NCBI GenBank assembly: GCA_046263055.1 | Contig: JBHELO010000099.1 | Span: forward strand, 1-16,991 | Length of the DNA stretch: 16,991 nt | Direction: 5' to 3' | Source: DATAQC01 sp046263055 | GTDB taxonomy: Bacteria > Actinomycetota > Acidimicrobiia > Acidimicrobiales > AC-14 | Part shown: positions 1-7,561 of the stretch, piece by piece | How the letters are laid out: the number at the start of each line of letters is the position of its first letter | Numbering within the stretch: the stretch's first letter is position 1 | Program-made: the position numbers and the translations under genes | Notes under the pieces: model-generated | Database searches by the model: none | The model's input: only the letters and a program-made list of their open reading frames with translations | What the model was told of the DNA's origin: nothing

Positions 1-26
1 CCGCCGTCGCCGCCCTGGACTACTGA
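1..26 (+). CDS. 3' end of an unidentified gene cut by the window edge
   Basis: An open frame enters from the left edge and ends at a TGA at 24-26; the visible residues read AVAALDY. Nothing can be said about function from seven residues. The frame is inferred only from the good GC-rich codon pattern before the stop, so this may be chance. Its stop lies 8 bp from the stop of the convergent terminase-like fragment on the other strand. Confidence 0.25.
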
Positions 27-34
27 GCCCCCCC

Positions 35-244
35 CTACGACAGGAGGCGCCCGCCGCCCTTTGGCGTGTCCGGCCGCTCGATCGAGAGACCGGCACGGTC
101 CGAGGGCGTCATGCCGAAGCGGGCGCCGTAGCGCAGCATGACCTCGCTGGTCTCTTTCCAGATCAGTTTCTGTGCCCGCGGCGCGGCCGTGACGCAGGCG
201 TGAAAATGGTGTCGAGCGAGCCCGTCACGCCGTCGTGTTCTTGG
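35..244 (-). pseudogene. Fragment resembling the C-terminus of a P27-family phage terminase small subunit
   Basis: On the minus strand a frame is open from about 244 to a TAG at 35-37. It holds 69 residues and has no usable start codon. Its last 45 or so residues contain MLRYGARFGMTPSDRAGL followed by a short polar tail. A helix ending in FGxTPxxRA near the C-terminus is typical of P27-type small terminase subunits, which recognise phage DNA for packaging. Full proteins of this family are normally over 100 residues, so this is a truncated remnant. An ATG at 248, preceded by a GGGAGGGG tract, opens a different frame that stops after seven codons, so a frameshifted or deleted 5' end is possible. 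No other phage gene is visible in the window. Family assignment rests on motif recognition only. Confidence 0.42.
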
Positions 245-327
245 TCATGCGGCGCTTGCCCCTCCCGCGGCCTCCTCGCGGCCTGGCCCGACTGCACACA
301 CCGGCTGACCTGCTCTTCTCCGCCGGG
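245..327. other. Short gap between the phage-like fragment and recG
   Basis: I see no gene here. On the minus strand a weak 5-bp stem with a 7-nt loop (265-281) follows the recG stop. It has no U-tract and is not a convincing terminator. A seven-codon reading frame starting at ATG 248 (-) reads MTKNTTA and is not supported as a gene. Confidence 0.3.
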
Positions 328-2436
328 TCAGCTCTTGAACAGGAACTCGGCTTCCTCGTCGTCGAGCAGGAGTCCCATCTCCTCGCGCAACAGGGCGTGA
401 TCGGCGAGGGCGGGGTCGGCGTCGACGATGGCGAAGGCCACCTCCCGGGCCTTTGCCACCCATTCCTTGTCACGTCGCAGCGACGCCAGCTTGAGGTCAC
501 TGCGGCCCTTCTGGCGGGTGCCGAGCACCGTGCCCTCGCCGCGGATCTCCAGGTCGACCTCGGCCAACTCGAAACCGTCGGTGCTGGCCTCCAGGGCCTT
601 CAGCCGCTGCTCGGAGTCGGGGGTGGTGGCCTCACCCAGCAGGTAGCACCACGACCGGTCCGAGCCCCGCCCGACGCGGCCCCGGAGCTGGTGGAGCTGG
701 GCCATGCCGAAGCGGTCGGCGTCCTCCACCAGCATGACGGTGGCGTTGGGCACGTCCACGCCCACCTCGATCACGGTGGTGGCCACCAGCACGTCCAGGT
801 CCCGGGCCCGGAAGGCGGCCATGACCGCCTCCTTCTCCCTGGCCGGCATCTGCCCGTGGAGCAGGCCGAGGCGCAGGTCGGGCCACACCTCGGCGGCCAG
901 GCGGTCGTGCTCGGCGGCCGCCGAGCGGGCCTGGATCCGCTCCGATTCCTCGACCAGCGGGCACACCACGTAGGACTGGTGGCCGGCGGCCACCTCCTCG
1001 GCCACCCGCCGGTGGGCCTCGGCCTCCTCCAGCGGGCCCCGCAGCCAGCGCGTCTCCACTGGGGTGCGCCCCGGCGGCAGCTCGTCGAGCACGGTGACGT
1101 CCAGGTCGCCGTAGACGGTCATGGCCGCGGTGCGGGGGATGGGGGTGGCCGTCATCACCAGCACGTCGGGGTCGTCACCCTTGCCCCGCAGGGCGGCGCG
1201 CTGCTCCACCCCGAAGCGGTGCTGCTCGTCGATCACCACCACCCCCAGGGCCCGGAAGGCCACCTTCTCCTCCAGCAGGGCGTGGGTGCCGATGAGCAGG
1301 TCGACGGTGCCGTCGGCCAGCCCGGCCAGGATGCGGGCCCGCTCCCCCGCCGTGGTGCGGTTGACCAGCAGCTCCACCCGCAGGGGGCGGCTCCCGGTGA
1401 GGGTGGCGGGATCGGGCACCGTGAGGTCGCCCAGGAGGGCCCGGACCCCCAGGCCGTGCTGCTCGGCCAAAACCTCGGTGGGCGCCATGAACGCGCCCTG
1501 GTAGCGGCCCTGGACGCCCATGAGCAGGGCGGTCACCGCCACCAGCGTCTTGCCCGACCCCACGTCGCCCTGGAGGAGGCGATGCATGGGATGGGGGCCG
1601 GCCAGGTCGGCGGCGATCTCGGCGATGGAGCGCCGCTGGGCACCGGTGAGGGCGAAGGGCAGGGCGGCGTGGAAGCGCTCCACCAACGGCCCCTCCACGG
1701 TGTGGCGGACGCCCTTGGCCTCCCGCTCCACCGCCCTCTTGCGCATGACCAGGGCGAGCTGGAGGCGGAAGAGCTCGTCCACCACCAGCCGCCGGCGGGC
1801 CACCTCGGCGGCCCCCATGGACTCGGGGGCGTGAATCTGGGCCATGGCCCAGCTGCGACCCACCAGGTCCAGGCGGTCCCGCCAGGCGGGCGGCAGCGGG
1901 TCAGCCAGCTCGCCGGCCCGGGTCAGGCCCTCCTCGACCCACGTGGCCAGCTCCCAGGTGGTCAGGTCGGCCTTGGCCGACTGGGGGTAGATGGGGATGA
2001 TCCGCCCGGTGCGGTCGCCCACCAGGTCCACCACCGGGTTGGTCATCTGGCGGCGACCCTTGTAGACGTCGACCCGCCCGAAGAGCACCGCCTCGGTCCC
2101 GACGGTGAGCTGGCGGGCCCGCCACGGCTGGTTGAAGAACACGCAGTGCAGGTAGCTGGACCCGTCGAAGACGTCGACCTCCACCATCGTCCGCCGCTGG
2201 CGAGTCCGCTTGGACTGGACCCGCTTGACGGTGGCCAGGACCAGCGCCTCCTCGCCGACCTTCAGGTCGCGGATGGCGGCCTGGCGGGTGCGGTCCACGT
2301 AGCGCCGGGGGTAGTGGGTGAGCAGGTCGAGGACGGTGCGAATCGCCAGCGCCTCCAGGGCTTCCGCCTTCTTGGGACCGACCCCGGTCAGTTCGGTGAC
2401 CGGGATGCGGGCCAGCTGGGACAGGCGGCGGGGCAC
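328..2436 (-). CDS. recG: ATP-dependent DNA helicase RecG
   Basis: RecG is a monomeric superfamily 2 helicase that remodels stalled replication forks and branch-migrates Holliday junctions. The 702-residue product matches the family in length and layout. It has an N-terminal helix-hairpin-like segment (about 10-40, with LTGVGPKKAEAL), an OB-fold wedge domain to about residue 250, then helicase domain 1 with Walker A GDVGSGKT (290-297) and the family-typical DEQHRFG box (403-409). Helicase domain 2 contains VEDADRFGMAQLHQLRGRVGRG-type motifs near 570-590. The start is a GTG at 2434-2436, 9 bp after the stop of the FakA-like gene, so the two are probably co-transcribed; no strong ribosome binding site is seen. 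In many actinomycetes rsmD and coaD follow recG, but here a phage-like fragment does. Confidence 0.97.
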   Translation of the reverse strand: MPRRLSQLARIPVTELTGVGPKKAEALEALAIRTVLDLLTHYPRRYVDRTRQAAIRDLKVGEEALVLATVKRVQSKRTRQRRTMVEVDVFDGSSYLHCVFFNQPWRARQLTVGTEAVLFGRVDVYKGRRQMTNPVVDLVGDRTGRIIPIYPQSAKADLTTWELATWVEEGLTRAGELADPLPPAWRDRLDLVGRSWAMAQIHAPESMGAAEVARRRLVVDELFRLQLALVMRKRAVEREAKGVRHTVEGPLVERFHAALPFALTGAQRRSIAEIAADLAGPHPMHRLLQGDVGSGKTLVAVTALLMGVQGRYQGAFMAPTEVLAEQHGLGVRALLGDLTVPDPATLTGSRPLRVELLVNRTTAGERARILAGLADGTVDLLIGTHALLEEKVAFRALGVVVIDEQHRFGVEQRAALRGKGDDPDVLVMTATPIPRTAAMTVYGDLDVTVLDELPPGRTPVETRWLRGPLEEAEAHRRVAEEVAAGHQSYVVCPLVEESERIQARSAAAEHDRLAAEVWPDLRLGLLHGQMPAREKEAVMAAFRARDLDVLVATTVIEVGVDVPNATVMLVEDADRFGMAQLHQLRGRVGRGSDRSWCYLLGEATTPDSEQRLKALEASTDGFELAEVDLEIRGEGTVLGTRQKGRSDLKLASLRRDKEWVAKAREVAFAIVDADPALADHALLREEMGLLLDDEEAEFLFKS

Positions 2437-2445
2437 CCGCCTATC

Positions 2446-4173
2446 TCACTCGACCGACAGCAGCCAGGCGGCAAGGGGCTGGCCGCCGTCGTGCACGTCC
2501 ACCGCCACCTCGGGGTGGGACTCGGCCAACCAGCCGGCCACCTCATCGGTGGCGCCCGCCGGCGCCGGGCCGCCGGCCACCAGGGTGACCAGCTCGTGGC
2601 GGCCGCCCAACATGGCATCGAGCATCCGGCAGGCGGCGCCGACGGCGGTGGGCGCCACGACCGCGATGCCGTCGGGCGTGACCCCCAACCAGTTCCCGGC
2701 CCGCACCGGACCAACAGGGGTGGGCGCGTCACGCACCGCCTGTGTGATCTCGGCCACCGCCACCCGGGACATCGCCTCGGCCATGGCCCGGGCGTTGACC
2801 TCGGCATCGGCGTCGGCGTCGTAGGCCACGAGGGCGGCGAACGCCTGGGCCACGCTGGCGGTGGGGACCACGGTGACGGGCCGGGTGGCCGATGCCGCCG
2901 CCCGCTCGGCCACCGCCACGACGTTCTTGTTGTTGGGGAGGACGACCACCTCCTTGGCCGCCAGGGCGTCCACCGCGGCGAGGATCTCGGCGGTGGACGG
3001 GTTCATGGACTGGCCGCCGGCCACCACCCGGCCCACGCCGAGGGAGGCCAGGATGCGGCCCACGCCGTCGCCGGCGGCCACCGCCACCACGCCGGTGGCC
3101 ACCGGGACGCCCGAGGCCGCCGCCTCCTGGACGCCACCGCCCCGGGCGGCGCCGGGCGACGACGTGGCCAGGTCGTCGGCCGCCGCCGGGTGGGCGTGGC
3201 CCCGCTCGGCCACCTGGTCGTGGAGGTCGGTGACCTCGATGCGGGAGGGGCGGCCGGCGCGGATCCCGGCCTCGATGGCGGCGCCGATGCGGTCGGTGTG
3301 GACGTGGCAGTTCCACGTGCCGTCGCCGCCGACCACCACGATCGAGTCGCCGACGGCGTCCCAAGCCTCTTTTAGGCCCGCCACCTCGCCGTCGGGCGCG
3401 TCGAGCAGGAACATCACCTCGTAGCGGGGGCCGCGCGCCCCGCCGGCGGCGGAGGCGGAAGCGGCGGTCGCCGGCGCCGCATCGACCGCCGACCCGGGCG
3501 GCGGGGCCTCGGCTGGTTGGGGCACGGGACGGCCGTCGACCACGTTGAGCAGCACGTCCAGGAGGAGGACGAAGCCGGCCCCCCCGGCGTCGACCACGCC
3601 GGCGTCGGCCAGCACCGCCAGCAGCTCCGGGGTGCGGTCCACCGCCGCCCGGGCGGCAGTGGCCGCCTGCTCCAGCAGGTCGAGAAGAGGGCGGTCGCGG
3701 GCTGCCACCGCGGCGTCGGCCGCTTCGCGGGCGACGGTGAGGATGGTGCCCTCCACGGGGTGCATCACCGCCCCGTAGGCGGCCCGGCTGGCGGCGGCCA
3801 GGGCGTCGGCCAGGGCGCCGGCGTCCACCTCGCCGCCCGGCCCCGCCGTGGCGACCAGGGTGTCGGTGAGGCCCCGGAGGAGCTGGGAGAGGATGACGCC
3901 CGAGTTGCCCCGGGCGCCCATCAGGGACCCGTGGCTGATAGCCCGGCAGAGGGCTCCCAGCTCGGCGGCGGGGTCGTCGCCGGCGGTGCCCGCGTCGGGG
4001 AGCCCGGCCGCCACCGCCTCCAGGGTGAGGGCCATGTTGGTGCCGGTGTCACCGTCGGGGACGGGGTACACGTTGAGGCGGTTGAGGGCGGCCCGGTGGG
4101 TGGCCAGGGCGTCGCGGTAGCCGAGGACGACGGCGCGCAGGTGCTCCGGCCCCAGGCGGTCGAGCCCCTCCAT
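2446..4173 (-). CDS. FakA/YloV-like DAK2-domain kinase
   Basis: The 575-residue protein belongs to the DhaL-fold (DAK2) family, like FakA, which phosphorylates fatty acids held by a DegV-type FakB partner. The N-terminal DAK2 domain shows the Mg-ATP aspartates in NVYPVPDGDTGTNM (34-47) and the GSLMGARGNSGV loop (83-94). The C-terminal half has the YloV-type features HVHT, VVVLPNNKNVVAVAE and VVPTASVAQ. No FakB/DegV gene lies in the window, so the substrate is inferred from family only. I chose the ATG at 4173 because the DAK2 domain begins directly after it and a TACCAT hexamer sits 8 nt upstream; the frame stays open far upstream only because of the base composition. The gene is divergent from rpmB and precedes recG, an arrangement I recall in other actinomycetes. 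Confidence 0.9.
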   Translation of the reverse strand: MEGLDRLGPEHLRAVVLGYRDALATHRAALNRLNVYPVPDGDTGTNMALTLEAVAAGLPDAGTAGDDPAAELGALCRAISHGSLMGARGNSGVILSQLLRGLTDTLVATAGPGGEVDAGALADALAAASRAAYGAVMHPVEGTILTVAREAADAAVAARDRPLLDLLEQAATAARAAVDRTPELLAVLADAGVVDAGGAGFVLLLDVLLNVVDGRPVPQPAEAPPPGSAVDAAPATAASASAAGGARGPRYEVMFLLDAPDGEVAGLKEAWDAVGDSIVVVGGDGTWNCHVHTDRIGAAIEAGIRAGRPSRIEVTDLHDQVAERGHAHPAAADDLATSSPGAARGGGVQEAAASGVPVATGVVAVAAGDGVGRILASLGVGRVVAGGQSMNPSTAEILAAVDALAAKEVVVLPNNKNVVAVAERAAASATRPVTVVPTASVAQAFAALVAYDADADAEVNARAMAEAMSRVAVAEITQAVRDAPTPVGPVRAGNWLGVTPDGIAVVAPTAVGAACRMLDAMLGGRHELVTLVAGGPAPAGATDEVAGWLAESHPEVAVDVHDGGQPLAAWLLSVE

Positions 4174-4181
4174 CGGCGGCG

Positions 4182-4187
4182 ATGGTA
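4182..4187 (-). promoter_or_regulatory. -10 hexamer of a probable leaderless promoter for the FakA-like gene
   Basis: On the minus strand TACCAT ends 8 nt before the ATG at 4173. It matches the actinobacterial TANNNT -10 pattern placed so that transcription would begin at or next to the start codon. No Shine-Dalgarno sequence precedes the gene, in keeping with leaderless translation. No clear -35 box is seen. Confidence 0.55.
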
Positions 4188-4224
4188 ACGGAGCCGGGCG
4201 GGAGGGCCCCGCACCGGGCTGGTG

Positions 4225-4230
4225 TAGCCT
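4225..4230 (+). promoter_or_regulatory. -10 hexamer of a probable leaderless promoter for rpmB
   Basis: TAGCCT is followed by exactly 7 nt and then the rpmB ATG at 4238. This is the geometry of mycobacterial leaderless promoters, and no Shine-Dalgarno sequence is present. It faces the FakA-like promoter, with 37 bp between the two hexamers. Confidence 0.6.
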
Positions 4231-4237
4231 TCGGGCC

Positions 4238-4450
4238 ATGGCATCGGTGTGCGAGGTGTGCGGCAAGCACCCGTCGTTCGGCATGAGCGTCAGCCACTCC
4301 CACAAGCGCACCCGCCGGCGCTGGAACCCCAACATCCAGCGCATCCGGGCGGTGGTGAACGGCACCCCCCGGCGCCTGTCGGTGTGCACGTCGTGCATCA
4401 AGGCGGACAAGGTCACCAAGCCCTCCCGCCGGCCCGCCGCCGCCGGCTGA
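4238..4450 (+). CDS. rpmB: 50S ribosomal protein L28
   Basis: L28 is a small protein of the large ribosomal subunit. The 70-residue product carries the family signature: a CEVCGKHPSFG start, SHSHKRTRRRWNPNIQ in the basic middle part, and a C-terminal VCTSCIKADKV. The CxxC pair at residues 5-8 and the CxxC near residue 50 together form a zinc-binding (C+) type L28, so this is not the zinc-independent paralogue used under zinc starvation. The ATG at 4238 gives the canonical N-terminus. The gene stands alone, divergent from the FakA-like gene and followed by a long hairpin, so it is probably transcribed as a single unit. Confidence 0.97.
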   Translation: MASVCEVCGKHPSFGMSVSHSHKRTRRRWNPNIQRIRAVVNGTPRRLSVCTSCIKADKVTKPSRRPAAAG

Positions 4451-4469
4451 CCGGCCCCCGCTCCCCCCT

Positions 4470-4514
4470 CCGGCGCGCGACACTCGGGCGTGACGCCCGT
4501 GTCCGGCGCGCCGG
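4470..4514 (+). terminator. Long imperfect hairpin after rpmB
   Basis: A 45-nt inverted repeat begins 20 nt after the rpmB stop. The outer arms CCGGCGCGC (4470-4478) and GCGCGCCGG (4506-4514) pair over 9 bp, GACA with TGTC over 4 bp, and CGGGCG with CGCCCG over 6 bp around a TGA loop. Two 2-nt bulges interrupt it. There is no T-tract. The likely role is termination or 3' end protection of the rpmB mRNA ahead of the sensor kinase gene. Confidence 0.6.
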
Positions 4515-4575
4515 CACCCGGGTGTGGCCCGCAGGGCGCGGGTTTCGGCGGCCACCGGAGGGGGACGCGCCAAGG

Positions 4576-5898
4576 GTGAGCAGCCGCCTGCCCCGACCGG
4601 CCACCATCCTGCAGTTCGCCCTGGCCGGGCTCACGACCGTCGTCCTCGTCTCGGTGGGGAGCGTCTTCGTCGCCCGGCGCGACGGTACGTCCGAGGCCAT
4701 CCGGGACGCCCGCATCGTGGCCGCGGTGGACGCCCGGGCGGTGATCGAGCCCAACCTGGACGACGGCGTGGTCACCGGCGATGCCGCCGCTCTGGGCCGG
4801 CTGGACTCGGTGGTTCGGAGCCGGGTCCTCTCCCCCCAGCTCGTCCGGGTGAAGATCTGGACTCCCCAGGGCCGGATCGCGTACTCGGACGAGGGCCGCC
4901 TGGTCGGCGCCACCTTCCACCTCGGCACCGACGAGCTGGAAGCCATCGCCAACGGCACCGTCCAGGCCGACGTGACCGACCTGAGTGCCCCCGAGAACCG
5001 CTTCGAGCGCCAGTACCCGAAGCTGCTCGAGGTCTACACGCCGGTGCGGACGCCGGGGGGCACGGCCCTCCTCTTCGAGGTCTACGAGCGCTACGGCGCC
5101 GTCACCGCCAACGCCCACCACATCTGGTCGTCCTTCCTGCCGGTGCTCCTCGGCGGCCTGCTGGTGCTGTGGCTGCTCCAGCTGCCCCTCGCATGGGGAC
5201 TGGCCCGCCGCCTGGAGTCGGGCCAGGAGGAGCGCGAGCGGCTGTTGCGGCGGGCCATCAACGCCTCCGAGACGGAGCGGCGCCGCATCGCCCGCGACCT
5301 CCACGACGGCGTGGTCCAGCGACTGGCCGGCGTGAGCTGGTCGCTCTCGGCGGTGGCCCGTGGGATCGACGCCCTCGGGCCGGCCGGCGACGCCTGCGAG
5401 GGCGCGTCGGCATCGATCGACCAGGCTGCCGAGGAGACCCGCCGCAGCATGCGGGAGCTGCGGGCGGTGATCGTGGACCTGTCGCCGCCGACCCTCCAGC
5501 ACCACGGGCTGGCCACCGCCCTGGCCGACCTCACCGCTCCCCTCGCTGCCGGGGGCACCTCCACGCGCCTCGACGTGGACGCCAGCGTGGCCCTCACCCC
5601 GGAGCGGGAGACGGTGGTCTTCCGGGCCGCCCAGGAGGCCATCCGCAACGTGGTGGCCCATGCCGACGCCCGCCATGTGGACGTCTCGCTGCAGCGGGCG
5701 GGGGCGGCGGCCGTGCTTACGGTGGCCGACGACGGGGCGGGCTTCTCCTCCGGGCACGTGGAGGCGCGCCGCCAGGAGGGGCACGTGGGGCTCACCCTGT
5801 TGGAGGGCCTGGTGGCCGACGCCGGCGGGCGGCTGGCGGTGGACTCCACCCCCGGCCACGGAACCCTGGTGCGGGTGGAGGTGCCCGCCGGTGGCTGA
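4576..5898 (+). CDS. NarL-type sensor histidine kinase (HisKA_3 family)
   Basis: The 440-residue protein is a membrane sensor kinase that should autophosphorylate on His and pass the phosphate to the regulator encoded directly after it. It has one hydrophobic segment at about 11-32, an extracytoplasmic sensing region of about 150 residues, and a second hydrophobic segment at about 187-210. The HisKA_3 dimerisation helix contains RRRIARDLHDGVVQ with the phospho-accepting His243. The ATPase domain shows the N box EAIRNVVAH (Asn358), VADDGAGF (382-389) and a GHGTLVRVEVP end. The start is taken as the GTG at 4576 (MSSRLPRPAT), the first start giving a normal N-terminal membrane helix; a GGAGGGGG stretch lies upstream, somewhat far. 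The signal sensed cannot be read from the sequence. Confidence 0.88.
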   Translation: MSSRLPRPATILQFALAGLTTVVLVSVGSVFVARRDGTSEAIRDARIVAAVDARAVIEPNLDDGVVTGDAAALGRLDSVVRSRVLSPQLVRVKIWTPQGRIAYSDEGRLVGATFHLGTDELEAIANGTVQADVTDLSAPENRFERQYPKLLEVYTPVRTPGGTALLFEVYERYGAVTANAHHIWSSFLPVLLGGLLVLWLLQLPLAWGLARRLESGQEERERLLRRAINASETERRRIARDLHDGVVQRLAGVSWSLSAVARGIDALGPAGDACEGASASIDQAAEETRRSMRELRAVIVDLSPPTLQHHGLATALADLTAPLAAGGTSTRLDVDASVALTPERETVVFRAAQEAIRNVVAHADARHVDVSLQRAGAAAVLTVADDGAGFSSGHVEARRQEGHVGLTLLEGLVADAGGRLAVDSTPGHGTLVRVEVPAGG

Positions 5899-6565
5899 CG
5901 GCCGGCTCCCCGCCGGCTCCCCCCACCACGCCGGGGACGGCGACACCCGGCTCCTGGTGGTGGACGACCACCCCGTGGTGCGCCAGGGACTGGTGGACCT
6001 GCTGGGGCGGGCGGAGGGCATCACGGTGGTGGGCGCCGCCGCCGACGGGTCCGAGGCGGTGGCCCTGGCCGCCGAGCACCACCCCGACGTGGTGCTCATG
6101 GACCTCTCCATGCCCGGCGTGGACGGCGTGGAAGCCACCCGGCGGTTGGCGGCGTCGGGGTCGACGTCGAGGGTCGTCGTGCTGACCTCGTTCTCCGACG
6201 ACGAACGCATCCTGGAGGCCCTCGACGCCGGGGCGGTGGGCTATCTCCTCAAGGACATGGAGCCCGACGAGCTGCTGCGGGCGGTGCGGGCCGCGGCCCG
6301 CGACGAGTCGCCGCTGGCCCCCAAGGCGGCCCGGGCCGTGCTCAGCGCCCGATCGGCGGCCCGGCCGGCGGCCGAGCTTTCCGGCCGGGAGCGGGAGGTG
6401 GTGGTGATGGTGGCCCAGGGCCTTGCCAACAAGCAGATCGCCCGCCGCATGGGCATCAGCGAGAAGACCGTGAAGGCCCACCTCACCAGCGCCTTCCAGC
6501 GCATCGGGGTCACCGACCGGACCCAGGCCGCCCTGTGGGCCAGCCGCCACGGCCTCGTGGGCTGA
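5891..6565 (+). CDS. NarL/LuxR-type response regulator
   Basis: This 224-residue DNA-binding regulator is the partner of the kinase just upstream. The receiver domain has the acidic pair Asp25-Asp26, phospho-acceptor Asp71 in VVLMDLSMPG, Thr99 in VVLTSFSDD and Lys121 in YLLKDM. The C-terminal LuxR helix-turn-helix starts at ELSGREREVVVMVAQGL and includes NKQIARRMGISEKTVKAHL. The GTG at 5891 overlaps the kinase gene by 8 bp and is preceded by GGAGGTG with 7 nt spacing, which supports this start and translational coupling. About 15 residues precede the receiver fold. It resembles the LiaR/VraR group in architecture, but its target genes are unknown. Confidence 0.92.
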   Translation: MADGRLPAGSPHHAGDGDTRLLVVDDHPVVRQGLVDLLGRAEGITVVGAAADGSEAVALAAEHHPDVVLMDLSMPGVDGVEATRRLAASGSTSRVVVLTSFSDDERILEALDAGAVGYLLKDMEPDELLRAVRAAARDESPLAPKAARAVLSARSAARPAAELSGREREVVVMVAQGLANKQIARRMGISEKTVKAHLTSAFQRIGVTDRTQAALWASRHGLVG

Positions 6566-6569
6566 GGAT

Positions 6570-6584
6570 GGGGACCCGGTCCCC
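6570..6584 (+). terminator. Small hairpin just after the response regulator
   Basis: GGGGAC pairs with GTCCCC over 6 bp around a 3-nt loop, four bases after the TGA of the response regulator. It has no U-tract. It probably works together with the duplicated hairpins that follow. Confidence 0.4.
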
Positions 6585-6585
6585 T

Positions 6586-6655
6586 GCCGACCGTCAGGTC
6601 CACGGTCGGCTCAGGTGGCGGCCGACCGTCAGGTCCCCGGTCGGCTCAGGTGGCG
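6586..6655. repeat. Tandem duplication of a 35-bp hairpin unit at the 3' end of thiD
   Basis: Two 35-bp copies (6586-6620 and 6621-6655) follow each other directly and differ at a single base (A at 6602, C at 6637). Each begins with an inverted repeat, GCCGACCGT paired with ACGGTCGGC around CAGGTCC; the one difference removes the pair that closes the loop in copy two. The right copy contains the stop and last codons of thiD, and the left copy repeats that coding tail. It sits between convergent genes, so a bidirectional terminator is likely. Five bases of the next unit (GCCGA) continue after it. Confidence 0.75.
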
Positions 6656-7467
6656 GCCGAGCGGCGCTCCCACCCGGGGTCGACGGCCCCCGGGCCCGCC
6701 CCCAGGCCCACGGCGGCGCCGAGGGCCCGTCCCACGAAGTGCTTGGCGGCCACGCAGGCGTCGGCCGGGTCCATGCCCCGGGCCAGCTCGGCGCAGACGG
6801 CGGCCGACAGGACGCAGCCCGTCCCGTGGGTGTGGGGGGTGGCCAGGCGGGGCCCGTCCAGCCACACCGGCGCCGCGCCGGCCACGACGATGCAGTCGGG
6901 CGACCGGTCGTCGTCCTCCAGGTGGCCGCCGGTGACCAGGACGACGCGAGGTCCGAGGTCGGCGAGCGCCCGGGCGGCGTCGGCCATGGTGGCCCGGTCG
7001 GTGACCGGCCGGCCGGTGAGGGCGGCCGCCTCGGCCAGGTTGGGCGTGACGACGGTGGCCAGCGGCAGCAGGGCCTCTCGCACGGCGTCCCGACCCTCCT
7101 CGGACAGCAGCCGGTTCCCCCGGGAGGAGACCATCACCGGGTCCACGACAAGAGGTCGGATACCGAAGTCGGTCACCGCCTCGGCCACCGCCACGACCAC
7201 CTCGGCGCCGGCCAGCATGCCCGTCTTGGCCGCCGTCACCCCCAGATCCGAGGCCACCGACCCGATCTGCACCCGCACCAATTCGGGGGAGACGGCCTCG
7301 GTGGCGTGCACGCCCAGGGTGTTCTGGGCCGTCACCGCGGTAACCGCCACCGCCCCCCACACGCCGTGGGCCTCGAAGGTCTTCAGGTCGGCGACGATGC
7401 CCGCCCCCCCGCCCGAGTCGGTGCCCGCCACCGTGAGCGCCACCGGCCGCCGTGCGTGACCGCTCAC
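6646..7467 (-). CDS. thiD: Hydroxymethylpyrimidine/phosphomethylpyrimidine kinase
   Basis: ThiD phosphorylates HMP and then HMP-phosphate to give HMP diphosphate, the pyrimidine half of thiamine. The 273-residue product has the ribokinase-fold features of the family: GTDSGGGAGI near the N-terminus (15-24), VVDPVMVSSRGNRLL, a VTPNLAEAAAL segment and the anion-hole motif HGTGCVLSAAV near residues 210-220. The start is a GTG at 7467 with GGGAGG 8 nt upstream. It lies 94 bp downstream of thiL on the same strand, so both thiamine genes may be one unit. The last few codons fall inside a 35-bp tandem duplication, which leaves the reading frame and stop intact. Confidence 0.95.
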   Translation of the reverse strand: MSGHARRPVALTVAGTDSGGGAGIVADLKTFEAHGVWGAVAVTAVTAQNTLGVHATEAVSPELVRVQIGSVASDLGVTAAKTGMLAGAEVVVAVAEAVTDFGIRPLVVDPVMVSSRGNRLLSEEGRDAVREALLPLATVVTPNLAEAAALTGRPVTDRATMADAARALADLGPRVVLVTGGHLEDDDRSPDCIVVAGAAPVWLDGPRLATPHTHGTGCVLSAAVCAELARGMDPADACVAAKHFVGRALGAAVGLGAGPGAVDPGWERRSAAT

Positions 7468-7508
7468 CCTCCCAGCCTCCCATCTCCAGCCCGCACCGGG
7501 CCGGAGAT

Positions 7509-7525
7509 GCCCGCCGTTGGCGGGC
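7509..7525 (-). terminator. Hairpin between thiL and thiD
   Basis: A 7-bp stem, GCCCGCC paired with GGCGGGC around a 3-nt loop, lies in the 94-bp thiL-thiD gap, 36 bp past the thiL stop. It has no U-tract. It could weaken read-through from thiL into thiD, or be chance in such GC-rich DNA. Confidence 0.3.
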
Positions 7526-7561
7526 CGGCGGGGACCGGGGGGACCAGGTGCCGCCAGTACG

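Noticed and set aside
235..3375. A 1046-codon open frame on the + strand across recG and the FakA-like gene
   Set aside because: It is antisense to two well-supported genes, rich in Gly, His and Arg, and shows no recognisable domain. Long antisense frames are expected at this GC content.
4174..6210. An extension of the FakA-like reading frame antisense through rpmB and the two-component genes
   Set aside because: The conserved DAK2 domain begins at 4173 and the upstream part is a composition artefact opposite real genes.
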